Positions 1-10,129 of a stretch of DNA of 64,000 bases are shown here, piece after piece (position 1 is the stretch's first letter; each line of letters begins with the position of its first letter). The DNA is from Lates calcarifer. Taxonomy: Eukaryota > Chordata > Actinopteri > Centropomidae. The notes beneath the pieces were generated by a model. The model made no database searches and was not told the DNA's origin. It saw only the letters and a program-made list of their open reading frames with translations. The DNA lies in the NCBI RefSeq assembly GCF_001640805.2, contig NC_066844.1, forward strand, positions 7,224,053-7,288,052. Direction: 5' to 3'. A program made the translations under genes and the position numbers.

Positions 1-218
1 TCAACCAGGCTCTCCAAACAGACATATCAAGTGCTTGCACAAGTTTATCTCATTAGCCCAAATTCTGATTGACTGGAGTATAAAAAAAGCATAATAATGC
101 TTTGTACTTCAAAAATACATTCAGAAATCATAAATTCATTTCCTACAAGATAAATGTCCTTTGGATGTGAAGCTTCAGTCTTGAATTCAGTATGATTGGA
201 CATGTCGCAGTTCTTCAC
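1..218 (-). other. nav1 intron (3' part of window)
   Basis: Intron sequence below exon 24. No further exon is visible on either strand in these bases. Confidence 0.6.
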
Positions 219-391
219 AAACCTTTCAGAGACACAGTGATGCTGCTGGGGCCTCGAGACATGCAGCGAGAGGGCTGGGTCTCAGGAGCCTCTCCTCCCA
301 GCACTCTCTTAATGTGACCCATACTGTAACTGTAGATGGAGTCAGTAGACAGGCCCAGACTGGAGGTGGGGTCCACTTTAGCTATGTACAC
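219..391 (-). CDS. nav1: nav1 exon 24, last exon in window (residues ~1470-1526)
   Basis: This exon encodes VYIAKVDPTSSLGLSTDSIY, HIKRVLGGEAPETQPSR and SSITVSLKGL, matching YISKMDPASTLGLSTES and NNISVSLKGL of NAV1. The donor is taken as GTGAAG after 219 (phase 2). GTTTGT four bases earlier (phase 1) cannot be excluded. The exons for LVFETLIP and the Walker-type ATPase should follow below position 1. Confidence 0.92.
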
Positions 392-930
392 CTGGAAGGA
401 AAAGGGATTGATAGAGTAAAATTGTCCATACAGGATTTTGTGTTCGCAGACAAAAATATAAGAATTAATGTGAGCATACGATATGACATAAAATGATAAC
501 AACTACCCCTTGTGATAGCTAGTTTTGATTCGTGTCAAAGGTCAAGGTAACTATCATCTGCACATAAAAGGTTACAAGCTCCTGCTCATGAGCCATTTGG
601 TTTTATTGGGTACCACACACATAATAAAATGAACCACTAATTCCCAGTTAGAAAGACCTGGAAAATCTTGTTAAATTACAGTTATTTACATTACAGTAGA
701 TTTAAATGTATGTACATTTTCATAAAACCAGATGCTCAGTGGGAGAGTACATGCTATTTCTGCATCTTAGCTTTTCACCACTGTGCAGTAGTTGAATTCT
801 GTGAAGTAAAAACTTGCCAAATTGAATGTGACAGCTCAATCACAAACATGAATGTGCTTGAATGAAACTGTACAGTTCAGTTCCTAGACAGGTCACATTG
901 AACCCCAGTTGTCAGAACAAGGCATCTCAC

Positions 931-1026
931 CTTGAAAGCCTGGCTGACAGCTGAATCCAGCATGGTCCAGTCCATCCTGCCATTCACCCTGACAGTGCCC
1001 ACAAAGAAATCCTGCTGCTTAACCTC
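931..1026 (-). CDS. nav1: nav1 exon 23 (residues ~1438-1469)
   Basis: This 96-nt exon, phase 0 at both ends, encodes EVKQQDFFVGTVRVNGRMDW then TMLDSAVSQAFK. It matches LKQQEFFLGCSKVSGKVDWKMLDEAVFQVFK of NAV1. The acceptor is ATCAACAG and the donor GTGAGATG. Confidence 0.95.
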
Positions 1027-1125
1027 CTGTTGATACAAAGTGCAACAAAATGGTGATACAGAGATTAGCAATAATGTTAATTAGTCTGAAAAGGGTGCCA
1101 ATGACAAGACAAACTACATACTTAC

Positions 1126-1223
1126 ATCTTTGAAGACATGTAAGTCTGCAGCACAAACCACCACCCTAACACGATGGTCATCTCTCTGTGAGGAAAGGCT
1201 GAGAGAATCTGCAGAGTGGACAT
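1126..1223 (-). CDS. nav1: nav1 exon 22 (residues ~1405-1437)
   Basis: This 98-nt exon encodes VHSADSLSLSSQRDDHRVRV then VVCAADLHVFKD, the counterpart of KEEVTLRVVVRMPPQHIIKGD in NAV1. It starts the conserved globular part before the ATPase. It leaves in phase 0 (GTAAGT). Confidence 0.9.
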
Positions 1224-1560
1224 CTACCGAAATAGAAAAACAAGAAAAGTTCTTCTAGTATTTCTGACATAAGTTGGATCAAGATATAAGGAACAAAATA
1301 AAGGCACCATGTTTTTAAATAGTATACATAATGTGATTAAAAATGAAAGTACAGATTAATAATTTAAATTGCAAAATATTGTGAAAATACTACATTCTGC
1401 CTACTTTTATAACTCTAGATGGCAGCCTTCTATATTCAAGTGTAATATCACCATATGATTAAGATAGAAACCCCAAATATCTACATTACACACATTTGCC
1501 TGTTGTCCTGCGTTTGGGAAAAAAAAAATAGACTCTACATTTTCAGGGACTGAACTGTAC

Positions 1561-1759
1561 CTGAGCTGCTCCCCTCACTCATCCCTCTGCTGTAGCTTTT
1601 GGGCATGTGCATGGCTACTGACTGTCGAGGTGATGAATTTCCCAGCGTGGTGAGACCTGAGGACTGGGAGACAGAGCTGGAGGGTCCAGGAGATGGACAG
1701 GGGGACAGACCACCCGTCTTCAGCTGGTCATTCTCAGCCTTCAGGTTCTCCACTGTTCT
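1561..1759 (-). CDS. nav1: nav1 exon 21 (coiled coil end and Ser/Pro linker, residues ~1339-1404)
   Basis: This 199-nt exon encodes RTVENLKAENDQLKTGGLSP, a Ser/Pro-rich stretch, then SSPRQSVAMHMPKS and GMSEGSSS. NLKAENDxLK is shared by the NAV family. It enters in phase 0 (ACTGCAG) and leaves in phase 1 (GTACAG). Confidence 0.93.
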
Positions 1760-2086
1760 CTGCAGTAAAAATCACATGTGTTACTGCGGTGTTCATAAAC
1801 CACAGTGCTAACTCCATAATATGACTGCAGTGGTAATTGTTTGGCAATTATAGCACTGATGTTAAAACTTTTTTTCTTTTTTTTTTCCCAGATCAACTAA
1901 AAAAAAAAAACCTAAGGATACAAACCATGCCATTTTGTAACGAAAAAAGTCAGTCTCTCCAAACATTTGTACACAGTATAGTATTCAAATTTTGGCATGT
2001 TATCATCATAACACCTTTTTGAGAGAAACTACTAACTAACTACTGCAACTAACTAAAAACAATGAGGTTGAACGTATCACACACAC

Positions 2087-2243
2087 CTGCATGCTGTTCA
2101 TGGCGTCCTGTAGCTGCTCCAGCTGATGAGCAGAGCTTAGAGCTTCTAGACGGATGTCAGTCAGTTTCCGCTCCTTCTCCCACAGCTCTGTACGCAGTTC
2201 TGTTACAACCTTATCATCCACTGCCTCACCTCCTTCACAGAGT
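2087..2243 (-). CDS. nav1: nav1 exon 20 (second coiled coil, residues ~1286-1338)
   Basis: This 157-nt exon encodes LCEGGEAVDDKVVTELRTEL then WEKERKLTDIRLEALSSAHQ and LEQLQDAMNSMQ. It matches SELRSELWEKEMKLTDIRLEALNSAHQLDQL of NAV1. The stretch before TELRTELW is shorter than in human. The acceptor CCCAAG is weak; the donor is GTGTGT. Confidence 0.93.
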
Positions 2244-2577
2244 CTTGGGAAATTCAATTCACATTAGACAAAAATTTCTGAACTATGAATGTAGCAAGGA
2301 CCAGCAGAATGACAGCCAAAAACCTAATTCTAAAAAGTTTTTTTGTCCTTGATCATGTTCAAAAAATAAACACATAAGCAGTTAACATGTATTTACAGAA
2401 AGCACAGAGTTTTGTGACAATCTAATTTCACATCTCTTATGATACTAACATCTGATTTATTCATCTGTTATAATGAAATTCTAACTAGTTGCTGTAATTA
2501 CTTACTTAAATAACTTGCTGTAATGCAGTCATCTACTGTCCTGTCAGTTTAAAAGATCATTTTAAGAAGAAGCTTAC

Positions 2578-2753
2578 CCTGACGATGAAGCAGAGGTTAA
2601 GGATTTCATTGTGGGTTGATTATCACTGTCATGGTGAACCTTGGGGGAAGAAGGTGCAGAGGATTCTGGGGTGGAAATCTCCTCGATGTCAGCATACGGC
2701 CCTGATGGCTTGGAGCCCTTCTTACTAAAAGCCTTATTGAAGGAGCTGCGCAA
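2578..2753 (-). CDS. nav1: nav1 exon 19 (residues ~1228-1285)
   Basis: This 176-nt exon encodes LRSSFNKAFSKKGSKPSGPY then ADIEEISTPESSAPSSPKVH. It matches LRSSFNKAFSIKKGPKSAS and SDIEEIATPDSSAPSSPK of NAV1. The acceptor is TGAACAG; it leaves in phase 2 at GTAAGC. Confidence 0.95.
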
Positions 2754-3137
2754 CTGTTCAGACACGAAATATGAGACCGAAATGAAGAATACATGTGAAA
2801 CAAAATATAGCTTCTGAAAACCATTTCCATGTTAAGTTCCTACAACAGTAATACTCCACTTCATTGAACCGCTTGATGTTTACAGTGTTACAAAACAGTT
2901 AAATGGTTTGCAGATTCTATCAATTCATAAAACCATGACTCTATAATCTAATTTTACATTTTAATATGATCAGGTCTTAGTACAAAGTAATTTGTTGAAT
3001 CAGGTTTAAAAAGACACAGATGACAGAAAGTTTCCAAACGTTTCACAAGTATGACTCATAAAGTACATGCAGGCTGGAGAGGGGGAGTGGGGGGTTTGGG
3101 GGGTTAGGGCTTTATTTACTGTGGCAACATCACTCAC

Positions 3138-3146
3138 CTCAAAGAC
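3138..3146 (-). CDS. nav1: nav1 exon 18, 9-nt microexon (VFE)
   Basis: Three codons, Val-Phe-Glu, lie between acceptor TTATTTTAG and donor GTGAGT, phase 0 on both sides. In human NAV1 the same place reads SW-VYE-LRSSFNKAF as I recall it, so the insert is conserved in length, position and type. The intron end upstream carries ATGCTGCCCTGC about 12-25 bases before the exon, a TGC-rich element typical of SRRM4-regulated neural microexons. Without it the protein would read KKSW-LRSSF, still in frame. Confidence 0.85.
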
Positions 3147-3911
3147 CTAAAATAAAAAGCAGGGCAGCATGAGGGAGAAACCAGAGTCATACTTAATAAC
3201 AGATTTGGAACAAGATAGGAGGAGAATCAAGCATACACATGCAGGAACACATACTAGGACAGCAATTGACTTTTCAGATCAAACACAACAAAAACTGATA
3301 ACATCTCACTGCTCAGCTACATGTTTGGCCAATATATAAACGTATATATTATATACAGGTTATTCTAAATTACATGCATTTATGACTTCATTTTTTATCC
3401 TTTACATTTCTTTTTGTAATAGTTATTCTTCATTGAGACTTAGACTTGACTTCATTGATTATTGATTATCATCAATCATTCAGTCTAATTATTATTCCTT
3501 ACTTGACTAGCCTTTTTGGCACAGACCCGTTAGACCATGAATCTTGGTAATCTAATGCTACTCAAAACAATCACTAGATTTGATTTAAGCATGATTGATA
3601 TGGCGCTGAAACATGTAAAAGATATCAAACCTAACAAGCAGAATTACACAATTCAACCACGTTTGGTTTTGTAATCCGTGATGAAGTCTGATTCATGAAC
3701 CACTGCAAATTGTTCTTTGAATTTATTTGGGCTAACATATGTGAGGAATTTTGCCACACAAAACAGTTGTGGCAAACTCCTCATGTGGTAAATCCCAATC
3801 CTTTGGTGCTCCAAATAACTTCAAATAAATTTGCAAATGTCTGCCCAAACTCTGATACACCCAACAGTGTTTCTAATCAGTGTGACCACCACCAATCAGT
3901 GTGTATCTCAC

Positions 3912-4033
3912 CCAGCTCTTTTTCTTCTTCTTCTTGGCCTCCTGCTCTTTAAGACTGCCCATACTTGAATGGCTGGTGGTGCTGGTGAGGCTGGAGATGC
4001 TCTCTGAGGAATTCTGGCGATTGATCAGCAGCT
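3912..4033 (-). CDS. nav1: nav1 exon 17 (Ser-rich then poly-Lys, residues ~1184-1224)
   Basis: This 122-nt exon encodes LLINRQNSSESISSLTSTTS then HSSMGSLKEQEAKKKKKKSW. It matches RIKRQNSSDSISSLNSITSHSSIGS and the K-run of NAV1. It ends in phase 0 after Trp (TGG|GTGAGA), directly before the 9-nt microexon. Confidence 0.95.
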
Positions 4034-4165
4034 CTGACAAACCAGGACAGAGGACAGCAAACTCAATTATGGGAGGAAAGTGTCTGAAATTCCTATGTTT
4101 GCCTTTCAGCAATTTTCTTGGTTTAACAGTTCCAATCATGCTCTTATCTCTAGCATATCATGTAC

Positions 4166-4277
4166 CTTTAGGTGTGATGTCTGGATTACTGAGAGCCCCC
4201 TGAATGATTTCTTGGGCCTCTGTATTTTTGGCCTTCAGAATCTCAATGGTCTCCTTCAGCTCAGTGAGCTCAGAGTC
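4166..4277 (-). CDS. nav1: nav1 exon 16 (coiled coil, residues ~1147-1183)
   Basis: This 112-nt exon encodes DSELTELKETIEILKAKNTE then AQEIIQGALSNPDITPK, matching DTELLDLRETIDFLKKKNSEAQ of NAV1. It ends the first coiled coil. It leaves in phase 1 before GTACAT. Confidence 0.95.
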
Positions 4278-4686
4278 CTGGAAGGGGGAAACATCGATAT
4301 GTATTCATGTTATCTTGCAGGCTGGTAACTGAACCAAGATTCCTCTGATCCAAGGATTGTGGAATGTCTATCTCCTTTCAGCCAGGATGTCAGGTTGGGT
4401 TGAGTGGCTGATGACAACGTGGAAATCCCACCATGCAAACCTTTGACCCACATCTCATTTCCAGAACAACTATGCCCACCTGGTAACCTTTCTTTCACTG
4501 ACAGGATCTAATGCACAGTAAAGCAGCTGAATGATGATCAGATTGATATGTTATCATCAACATGTAGTTATTGAGTATGTCTTCCTGTGTTATGAACCTT
4601 TTCTAATTTTTCCTCATATATGTAAAAGGAAACTGTCACAGGTGGAACAACACTCATTAGCGCCCATCATGATATCACCAAGATAC

Positions 4687-4770
4687 CTTTTGCTCTGAGG
4701 AGACCGACAGGGTCTGGAGGCGTGCCGTCATCAACGCCAGGCTCTGCTCAAATGCTGCTACCAGATTAGC
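4687..4770 (-). CDS. nav1: nav1 exon 15 (coiled coil, residues ~1119-1146)
   Basis: This 84-nt exon in phase 0 encodes ANLVAAFEQSLALMTARLQT then LSVSSEQK. It matches NAV1/NAV2 NLVAAFEQSLxxMTxRL and continues the heptad pattern. The acceptor is TTAAAG and the donor GTATCT. Confidence 0.95.
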
Positions 4771-6668
4771 CTTTAAGAGAGAGACACAGTGGTAGAACGA
4801 GGCAGAGACAGAGGGTAAGAGAGAGAGTGGGGGAGTTGGGACAGCAGACAGGTATGAGTCACTGGCCGAATCAAATCAGTCTGCAGTCTCGCACGCTCAC
4901 AGCACATCAAGCAAATGGCTTTCTCCGTCTGCTGGGAAAAGAGGGAGGGGATGGAGTGGTGGACAGCTGTGGATGATGTCAGAGATGAAAGAGGAGGTTA
5001 GGGTAATGGCGGTGAAGGAGGGCAGCGGTGTGGCACTGGAGGACAAACCTCAGCAACCTCACGTAGCATGTTTGACCTTTAGGCTAGGGTGTCTCACACC
5101 ATTGCTAATGATGGAGTGTATTGGTGTATTTTTGTCTACGGCTGACACCATCATACTGAATTTGTTTTAAAAAATTATGATTAGCCCTCTTTTCGTTGCT
5201 TTATTTCTGTTGAGTGTCTTCTTTTGGTTTAGAATAAAAAATGATTAATCTGCCACTCTGACTGATCTGACTCTCTGTGGGGGGCTGCAACAGTAATAAT
5301 AACACTCAATAAAAATACAATCGCCTGTTCAATTGTTCCCAGGAGCAGCAGACCTCTTTTAGCTGCTTTAAAGCATGTTTCATCACCTGTAGGTCCTTAT
5401 TTTAGAGTTTAAAAGTATCATAACTCCATCTCTCTTTTATCTCTACAATCTGTATTCTATAGGCTACTCTTCAAATCTGAGGAAATAATCTGGAGTAGTC
5501 ATTGTTTGTGCTGAAAAAATTAGCTGAATAATCAATTCATCTGTCAGCAGAAAATATATAACAACTTTGACACCAATTCACAGAATTTATCAAGCAAATA
5601 CACAAAATTCCTGTTCCTTATATGTCGTTGTAAGACATTTTAACGGTTGGTCAAAATGTCTCCTTGGGCCCTGAGAAATTGTACTTAGCATTTTGACATT
5701 TTACAGACCAAATAAATACCTGACAAAACAGTCAACAGATTAATAGGTAATGAAAATAATCATTAGCTGTAGCCCTAGTCAACATGCTTCAAGGATGGGC
5801 AGTGAAGGTCGACTGTGCCACACTGCAAGCCTGACAGAGATGTATAACGGCAACTCGTCAGCTTGACGTCCACTGAGAATCATGTGGAAGGGACAGAGAG
5901 GGCTCTGGAAGCAACAGTCCAACAAACCTGGCCTAGCTGCTACACCCAGCATCCAGAGGTGTGGGTCAGCGGGAGGCACGCAGGGGACAGCAGCGAGTCC
6001 AGCAGTCAATACAGCCACGAGTGTAAAAGAGAGGGACAGGAGTGTTAGGCGTGTGATAGAAATTCTCATAAAAAAAACATACAAAAATACATACACACAC
6101 ACACACACACATACAGATAGGCTTCATCTTATAGTGTTATAATGTTCAAAACACTCAGGTTAGTTGATAGTTTAGCAAAGCCAGTGAGTAAAAAATGCTG
6201 CACAGCCAGAAAAGCTGGAGTGGGAAATTTGTTAAAGCTGACAGAAATAAAGAATTAAATGTGAGTGTTAAGGGTTAAGGTTAAATGGGTGTCCATCAAG
6301 TTAACAAGGCTGACGGATTTTAATACAAGTGGACAGATGCAAGCAGCAGCAAGAACTGCAAACATGTTTTGGTGTGACACTCAGCACAGTGTTAGGTGAG
6401 GTAGTGCCTTTACTCCCTGTACATCGGGCAGAAGCCAGGCTTATGCATCAGTATCTAAAGTCAACTAATGTGATCCTCATTTTGGTAGGTCAGCAAGGAT
6501 TTACACCATTTTTGCCCCTATCCTACCCTCCCAAAAAAGCAGGGCAGATACTAGATACACCCATTAAGTGCTCACTTTACACTTATTTGGATTGATAACA
6601 CTCTGATAAAAGATCTGTCATGCATCCAAGTCATTAACAAATTAGCTTACGTAAAAAATCATACATAC
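4771..6668 (-). other. nav1 intron 14
   Basis: A 1.9 kb intron with a short (CA)n tract at 6093-6110 and nothing else I can name. Open frames near 5780-6140 run through this tract and have no family resemblance. Confidence 0.7.
6093..6110. repeat. (CA)n microsatellite
   Basis: Nine CA units in intron 14. Confidence 0.95.
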
Positions 6669-6746
6669 ATTGGCAGAAAGCTGCATGGTCAAGTCAGCAA
6701 CCTTTTCCTGCGAGTTTTCCAGCTCACGCCTCAACTTGCGGATTTG
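6669..6746 (-). CDS. nav1: nav1 exon 14 (coiled coil start, residues ~1093-1118)
   Basis: This 78-nt exon, phase 0 at both ends, encodes QIRKLRRELENSQEKVADLT and then MQLSAN. It matches IRKLRRELESSQEKVATLTSQLSAN of NAV1 and begins the central coiled coil. The donor is AAT|GTATGT. Confidence 0.95.
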
Positions 6747-7295
6747 CTGTGAACAAATTGCAAAGTAAGTCTGGGCATCATATTAAACAGTACCTTAGAC
6801 AAAAAGCCAGAAGTGCTGAATATGTTAATGTAAGTCTTGATTATGATAATGCAACAGTGGAATGTGTTGAATGTGTTGTTTTGTTTGGTTAACTGAAAAC
6901 AAACACACGAACAAATAAAATATGAAAGGTAACTCTCCACAACAGAAACTGAATTATTCACAAACGAGGTAAAAACATTCAATATCGATAGGAAATGTTA
7001 CTATCATGGGATGACAGTGGATTTTCACCACTTCTCTCATGCACTGAGAACTTTATGAGGTCTGAAAATGTGTTCATTAAATGTTAGCAGGTGGTGCTGA
7101 AGGACAAAGAATATTAAGAGATAAAACACAATGAACTGAGTTATGAGCTTCTGAGATAAAGATCCATGGTCACAGACTCATTGGGAACTGATAACAGCAT
7201 CTGATCAAGGGACCCATTTCAACAGGAAATGACTGACAGATGACGCAGAGAAAAGGCACAGTATGAATTCAAGAGTTATGGCACATTGGCCTTAC

Positions 7296-7319
7296 CTCCC
7301 CTTGTATCCTCTCCTCATT
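7296..7319 (-). CDS. nav1: nav1 exon 13, 24-nt microexon
   Basis: The eight residues NEERIQGE lie between acceptor CATTAG and donor GTAAGG, phase 0 on both sides. They align with AEERMQSE of NAV1, just before the coiled coil (QIRKLRREL). The upstream intron end contains two TGC elements near a pyrimidine stretch, a pattern linked to SRRM4-dependent neural microexons. Skipping keeps the frame. Confidence 0.85.
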
Positions 7320-7598
7320 CTAATGAAGGCATGGTAAAAGCAAGTAAACAGGGATAGGGCATAGTCATGAAATAGATACCAAATACCCACTGTTTGCATA
7401 CACAGTTCATTAAGAGGGTGGTAACCAACTGGAGAGGCTTAAAGTTAATTTCTTTTAATAAAAAAAAGTCAATCAATCATTATGATAAAGGCATTTGCCT
7501 GTATTAGCGGAAATGGAGAAATCCCTATGCTGTTTTTCTTCATGCTCACTTTATATAAAAAAGTATTTACTGTACATTACATGGCTGAATCTACTCAC

Positions 7599-7651
7599 CG
7601 CAGAATAGTTGGATGAAGCATTGGACGCCAAAGACAGTACAGAGCCGTGCA
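7599..7651 (-). CDS. nav1: nav1 exon 12 (residues ~1067-1084)
   Basis: This 53-nt exon encodes HGSVLSLASNASSNYSA, equivalent to NAV1 VHGSVLSLASSASSTYSS. It enters in phase 1 and leaves in phase 0 (GCG|GTGAGT). The next exon is a 24-nt microexon. Confidence 0.9.
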
Positions 7652-8230
7652 CTGCAAGAAAGGCAAGGTGGATATCAGACTTAATATCAAGAGGAATTGA
7701 AGAATGATATGCTGGTAATCAATAATTTTGATTTCTCTGCAATTCCTGCTATCACCTGGCACAAATAAATGACTAAAGCAGTACATAATTTAAATAGTGT
7801 TTATGACTGACAACACTCAAGGCAACTGAATAGCTCTAAGTCAGTCAGTTCATTAAGAACATATCAGTAAGAGTTAGAGATAGAGATTGCTAACATAAAC
7901 AAACCTTTGCTTTAGAAACAAAATACATAAAAGTTTGTGTTAAAAGGCCAACAGTTATCTGACAGTGAAAGTAGGTTTAAGTTAATGGTGGGTGGATTCT
8001 TGTTTTGTTTATATTTGGATCACAGATAGTGCTTTTAAATCCTTCAGTAACTCCCTATTAATTTAAAATGGAGGCACAAAGACTCCTCTCCGCTTTCCCA
8101 GTTCATGAAAACAAATGACATTCTGACATTTTGCTGGGCAGACTGCATGCAGTACAAGCAGACAGCTTTGTTTCATTTGAGGCCATACTGGGCAACTCCC
8201 CTGCAGGAAGGCCAACTGAGTAGGGCTCAC

Positions 8231-8404
8231 CATCGTCCCCTGGTTCACGGAAAGACCCAGACCGCATCATGCTTTTTGGACGGTCAGCCAGGGACATACT
8301 GCTGCCCAGGGGGGAGGTTCCATAGAGATCGCAGGCTGAGTCACTAGGGGGGCCTATGCTGTTAGAGCGTGATATCCTTGGAGTGCCACTGGAAATTGGG
8401 GCAA
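8231..8404 (-). CDS. nav1: nav1 exon 11 (residues ~1009-1066)
   Basis: This 174-nt exon encodes SGTPRISRSNSIGPPSDSAC and MSLADRPKSMMRSGSFREPG. It matches NAV1 TPRITRSNSIPTHE and LSLAERPKGMIRSGSFRDP. Repeated basic-Ser motifs (RSNS, RSGS) look like kinase sites by pattern only. The acceptor is CTTTTAG and the donor GTGAGC. Confidence 0.95.
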
Positions 8405-8482
8405 CTAAAAGCAAAAGACATTTGACAATATTGTGAGTGTCACAGAGGAAACTGTTGGGTGCAGTGCTGCAGAGAAGCAGAG

Positions 8483-8530
<48 letters not shown>
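8483..8530. repeat. (CA)n microsatellite
   Basis: About 24 uninterrupted CA units, the longest in the window, 80-130 bases upstream (in gene direction) of exon 11. Confidence 0.97.
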
Positions 8531-8532
<2 letters not shown>

Positions 8533-8981
8533 GCAGGCCTACACCTAGGTATAGCACCCTTATTCTGATGATTCAGTGAAAGGCAACACTATGGTTCCAC
8601 AACAGTCAAAGAGATAAATATAGCCTGACTTGACCCCCTATTGCCTCCAACTCCTACATATTTCAGACTTGAACTCAAATCTAAATGAGTGCAGATATAT
8701 AATAATCATATCAACATGGTTAAATCTGATACTATACTACTTGACCACCACTTCAGCACTTAGATATGACAAAGTCTTTTATTGACAAGTTGTGTCAACA
8801 TTTCTTATCTGTAAAAACTTAGCTCGACTTTCCTCTGAGTGTGAGTACCACATCCTTGTCCTCAATAATTATCAACGATAAGATGGATGGCTTATCATGT
8901 CTCATTAGTTTCAAGCATCTTCAAACCTCAAACAGTGAGTGTTTTTAGAACTTGGCAGCCAAATAGAACAGGCCGACTCAC

Positions 8982-9142
8982 CCACGTTGGTGAGAGGAGC
9001 CTTGCTGGAGGAGGGGTGGAGTGGACGGGTGGGAGAAGGCAGCTGAGGGGGGCTATCGCTCTCTGTCATGCTGACTATCGTGTGGGAGTGGCGCCTTCCC
9101 GGTTTGCTTCCATCACTCTCTGACAGGCTTGAGCCATAGCGC
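8982..9142 (-). CDS. nav1: nav1 exon 10 (residues ~955-1008)
   Basis: This 161-nt exon encodes RYGSSLSESDGSKPGRRHSH followed by TIVSMTESDSPPQLPSPT and a Ser/Pro-rich end. It corresponds to NAV1 RRHSHTIGGLPESDDQSELPSP. The acceptor is TGTCTCAG, and the donor GTGAGTCG leaves phase 1. Confidence 0.9.
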
Positions 9143-9238
9143 CTGAGACAAGAGAAGTTGTTTTAACTTCAAACAATAAAGATACATCACTGTGTGAGAT
9201 TTCAAACAGAAGCATAGACAAAAAAAGTTTTGACGTAC

Positions 9239-9280
9239 TCTAAGCCTTTCTTCGGCAAGGTATTTCTGTCTGTTTGTAAG
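9239..9280 (-). CDS. nav1: nav1 exon 9 (42 nt, residues ~941-954)
   Basis: This short exon encodes LQTDRNTLPKKGLE; RNTLPKKGL is a block shared by NAV1 and NAV2. Acceptor TTATTTACAG gives the best match to human NAV1 (DSxQxDRNTLPKKGL). A second AG, 15 bases further in, would also keep the frame and shorten the exon to 27 nt. The donor is GA|GTACGT. It enters and leaves in phase 2, so skipping keeps the frame. Confidence 0.85.
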
Positions 9281-9394
9281 CTGTAAATAAGAGAATGAAA
9301 ATATTATTAAAAGAGAACAAATAGCCATTGCTTATAATTATAATAAATAGTATGTTTCTCAGGTCCTTAAATAAACACTATCATTGATTTGTCG

Positions 9395-9800
9395 TAGGAC
9401 CTGCATAATGGGTATGACATCTCATGGGGATTTATCTTCAAATCCGTCCTGTACATCTAGCCCATATGGCACACTGGGCACTTTCATACACATGGCGTGG
9501 GATTGCCTGAGAGTACATTCCTTTGGCAGTAAGTAATTCAGGCCATCTCCACCTTGACAAACAGAAATTTTCCAATGATCCAAACCTTCATCTTCTAAAT
9601 GACAGCTCAGACTTTCCGTTCCCAGAGAAAAAGCACATAAAATATGGGTGGGGTGGTGTGTCAGCTGCCAAGAAACTTATAGCCTTGATGTTGAAACACT
9701 GGCTCAACTTGACATTATGTTTCACACACTATTCGCTGCTGGACAAATACAGGTTCTACCAATATTGGTGGGTTCATGAGAAAATAGAGGTGTAGCTGAA
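9395..9800 (+). mobile_element. L1-type LINE ORF2 C-terminal fossil
   Basis: On the plus strand, opposite to nav1, translation gives HMAWDCLRVHSFGS, which resembles the Cys-containing 'IxWxCPxVxxFW' end of L1-like ORF2. After a shift it gives NDPNLHLLNDSSDFPFPEKK, SAAKKLIALMLKHWLNL and so on. The AAKKxIAxxWK pattern is typical of this family. Stops and frame changes show it is dead. It lies in intron 8. Confidence 0.65.
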
Positions 9801-10129
9801 AACTATTTTCTTAAACAACTAGTTCAGTTTAATTTTTCCTCTTGTTTAAATCTTTGAGCTACAGATGTGAGGCAGTGGCAGATTTCTTTTCTGTCTCATA
9901 TCTGAGCTGCTTGGTTGTTTCTTCTGATGCAGGGTCTTTGTCTCGCTTTCACATCAAATAAAGAAGTCAGTTTAAATTTGTCATCTGATTTCTCTTTGAT
10001 GCTTATTCAAGTAGTCTTGTAGTCTAATCTTTTTTAGGGGCAAACAACAACATACACTAATGACAAGGACAATTACAGAAATGGACAAAGACTTTGACAC
10101 AAGAGACATTGGGTACTTCAGAGACTTGC

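Larger units (their letters stand above)
392..3911 (-). other. nav1 introns between exons 17 and 24
   Basis: Five of the introns here are longer than 300 bases: 392-930, 1224-1560, 2244-2577, 2754-3137 and 3147-3911. They hold no recognisable genes or mobile elements, only A/T runs (for example 1866-1910) and a G-rich stretch at 3079-3108. Confidence 0.7.

Noticed and set aside
219..223. Alternative donor GTTTGT for exon 24
   Set aside because: It would leave phase 1; GTGAAG leaves a Gly-Leu codon pair as in the family. Kept as a minor doubt.
8103..8525. Minus-strand open frame with a Cys-Val run
   Set aside because: The run is the translated CA tract; only the part at 8231-8404 is a real exon.
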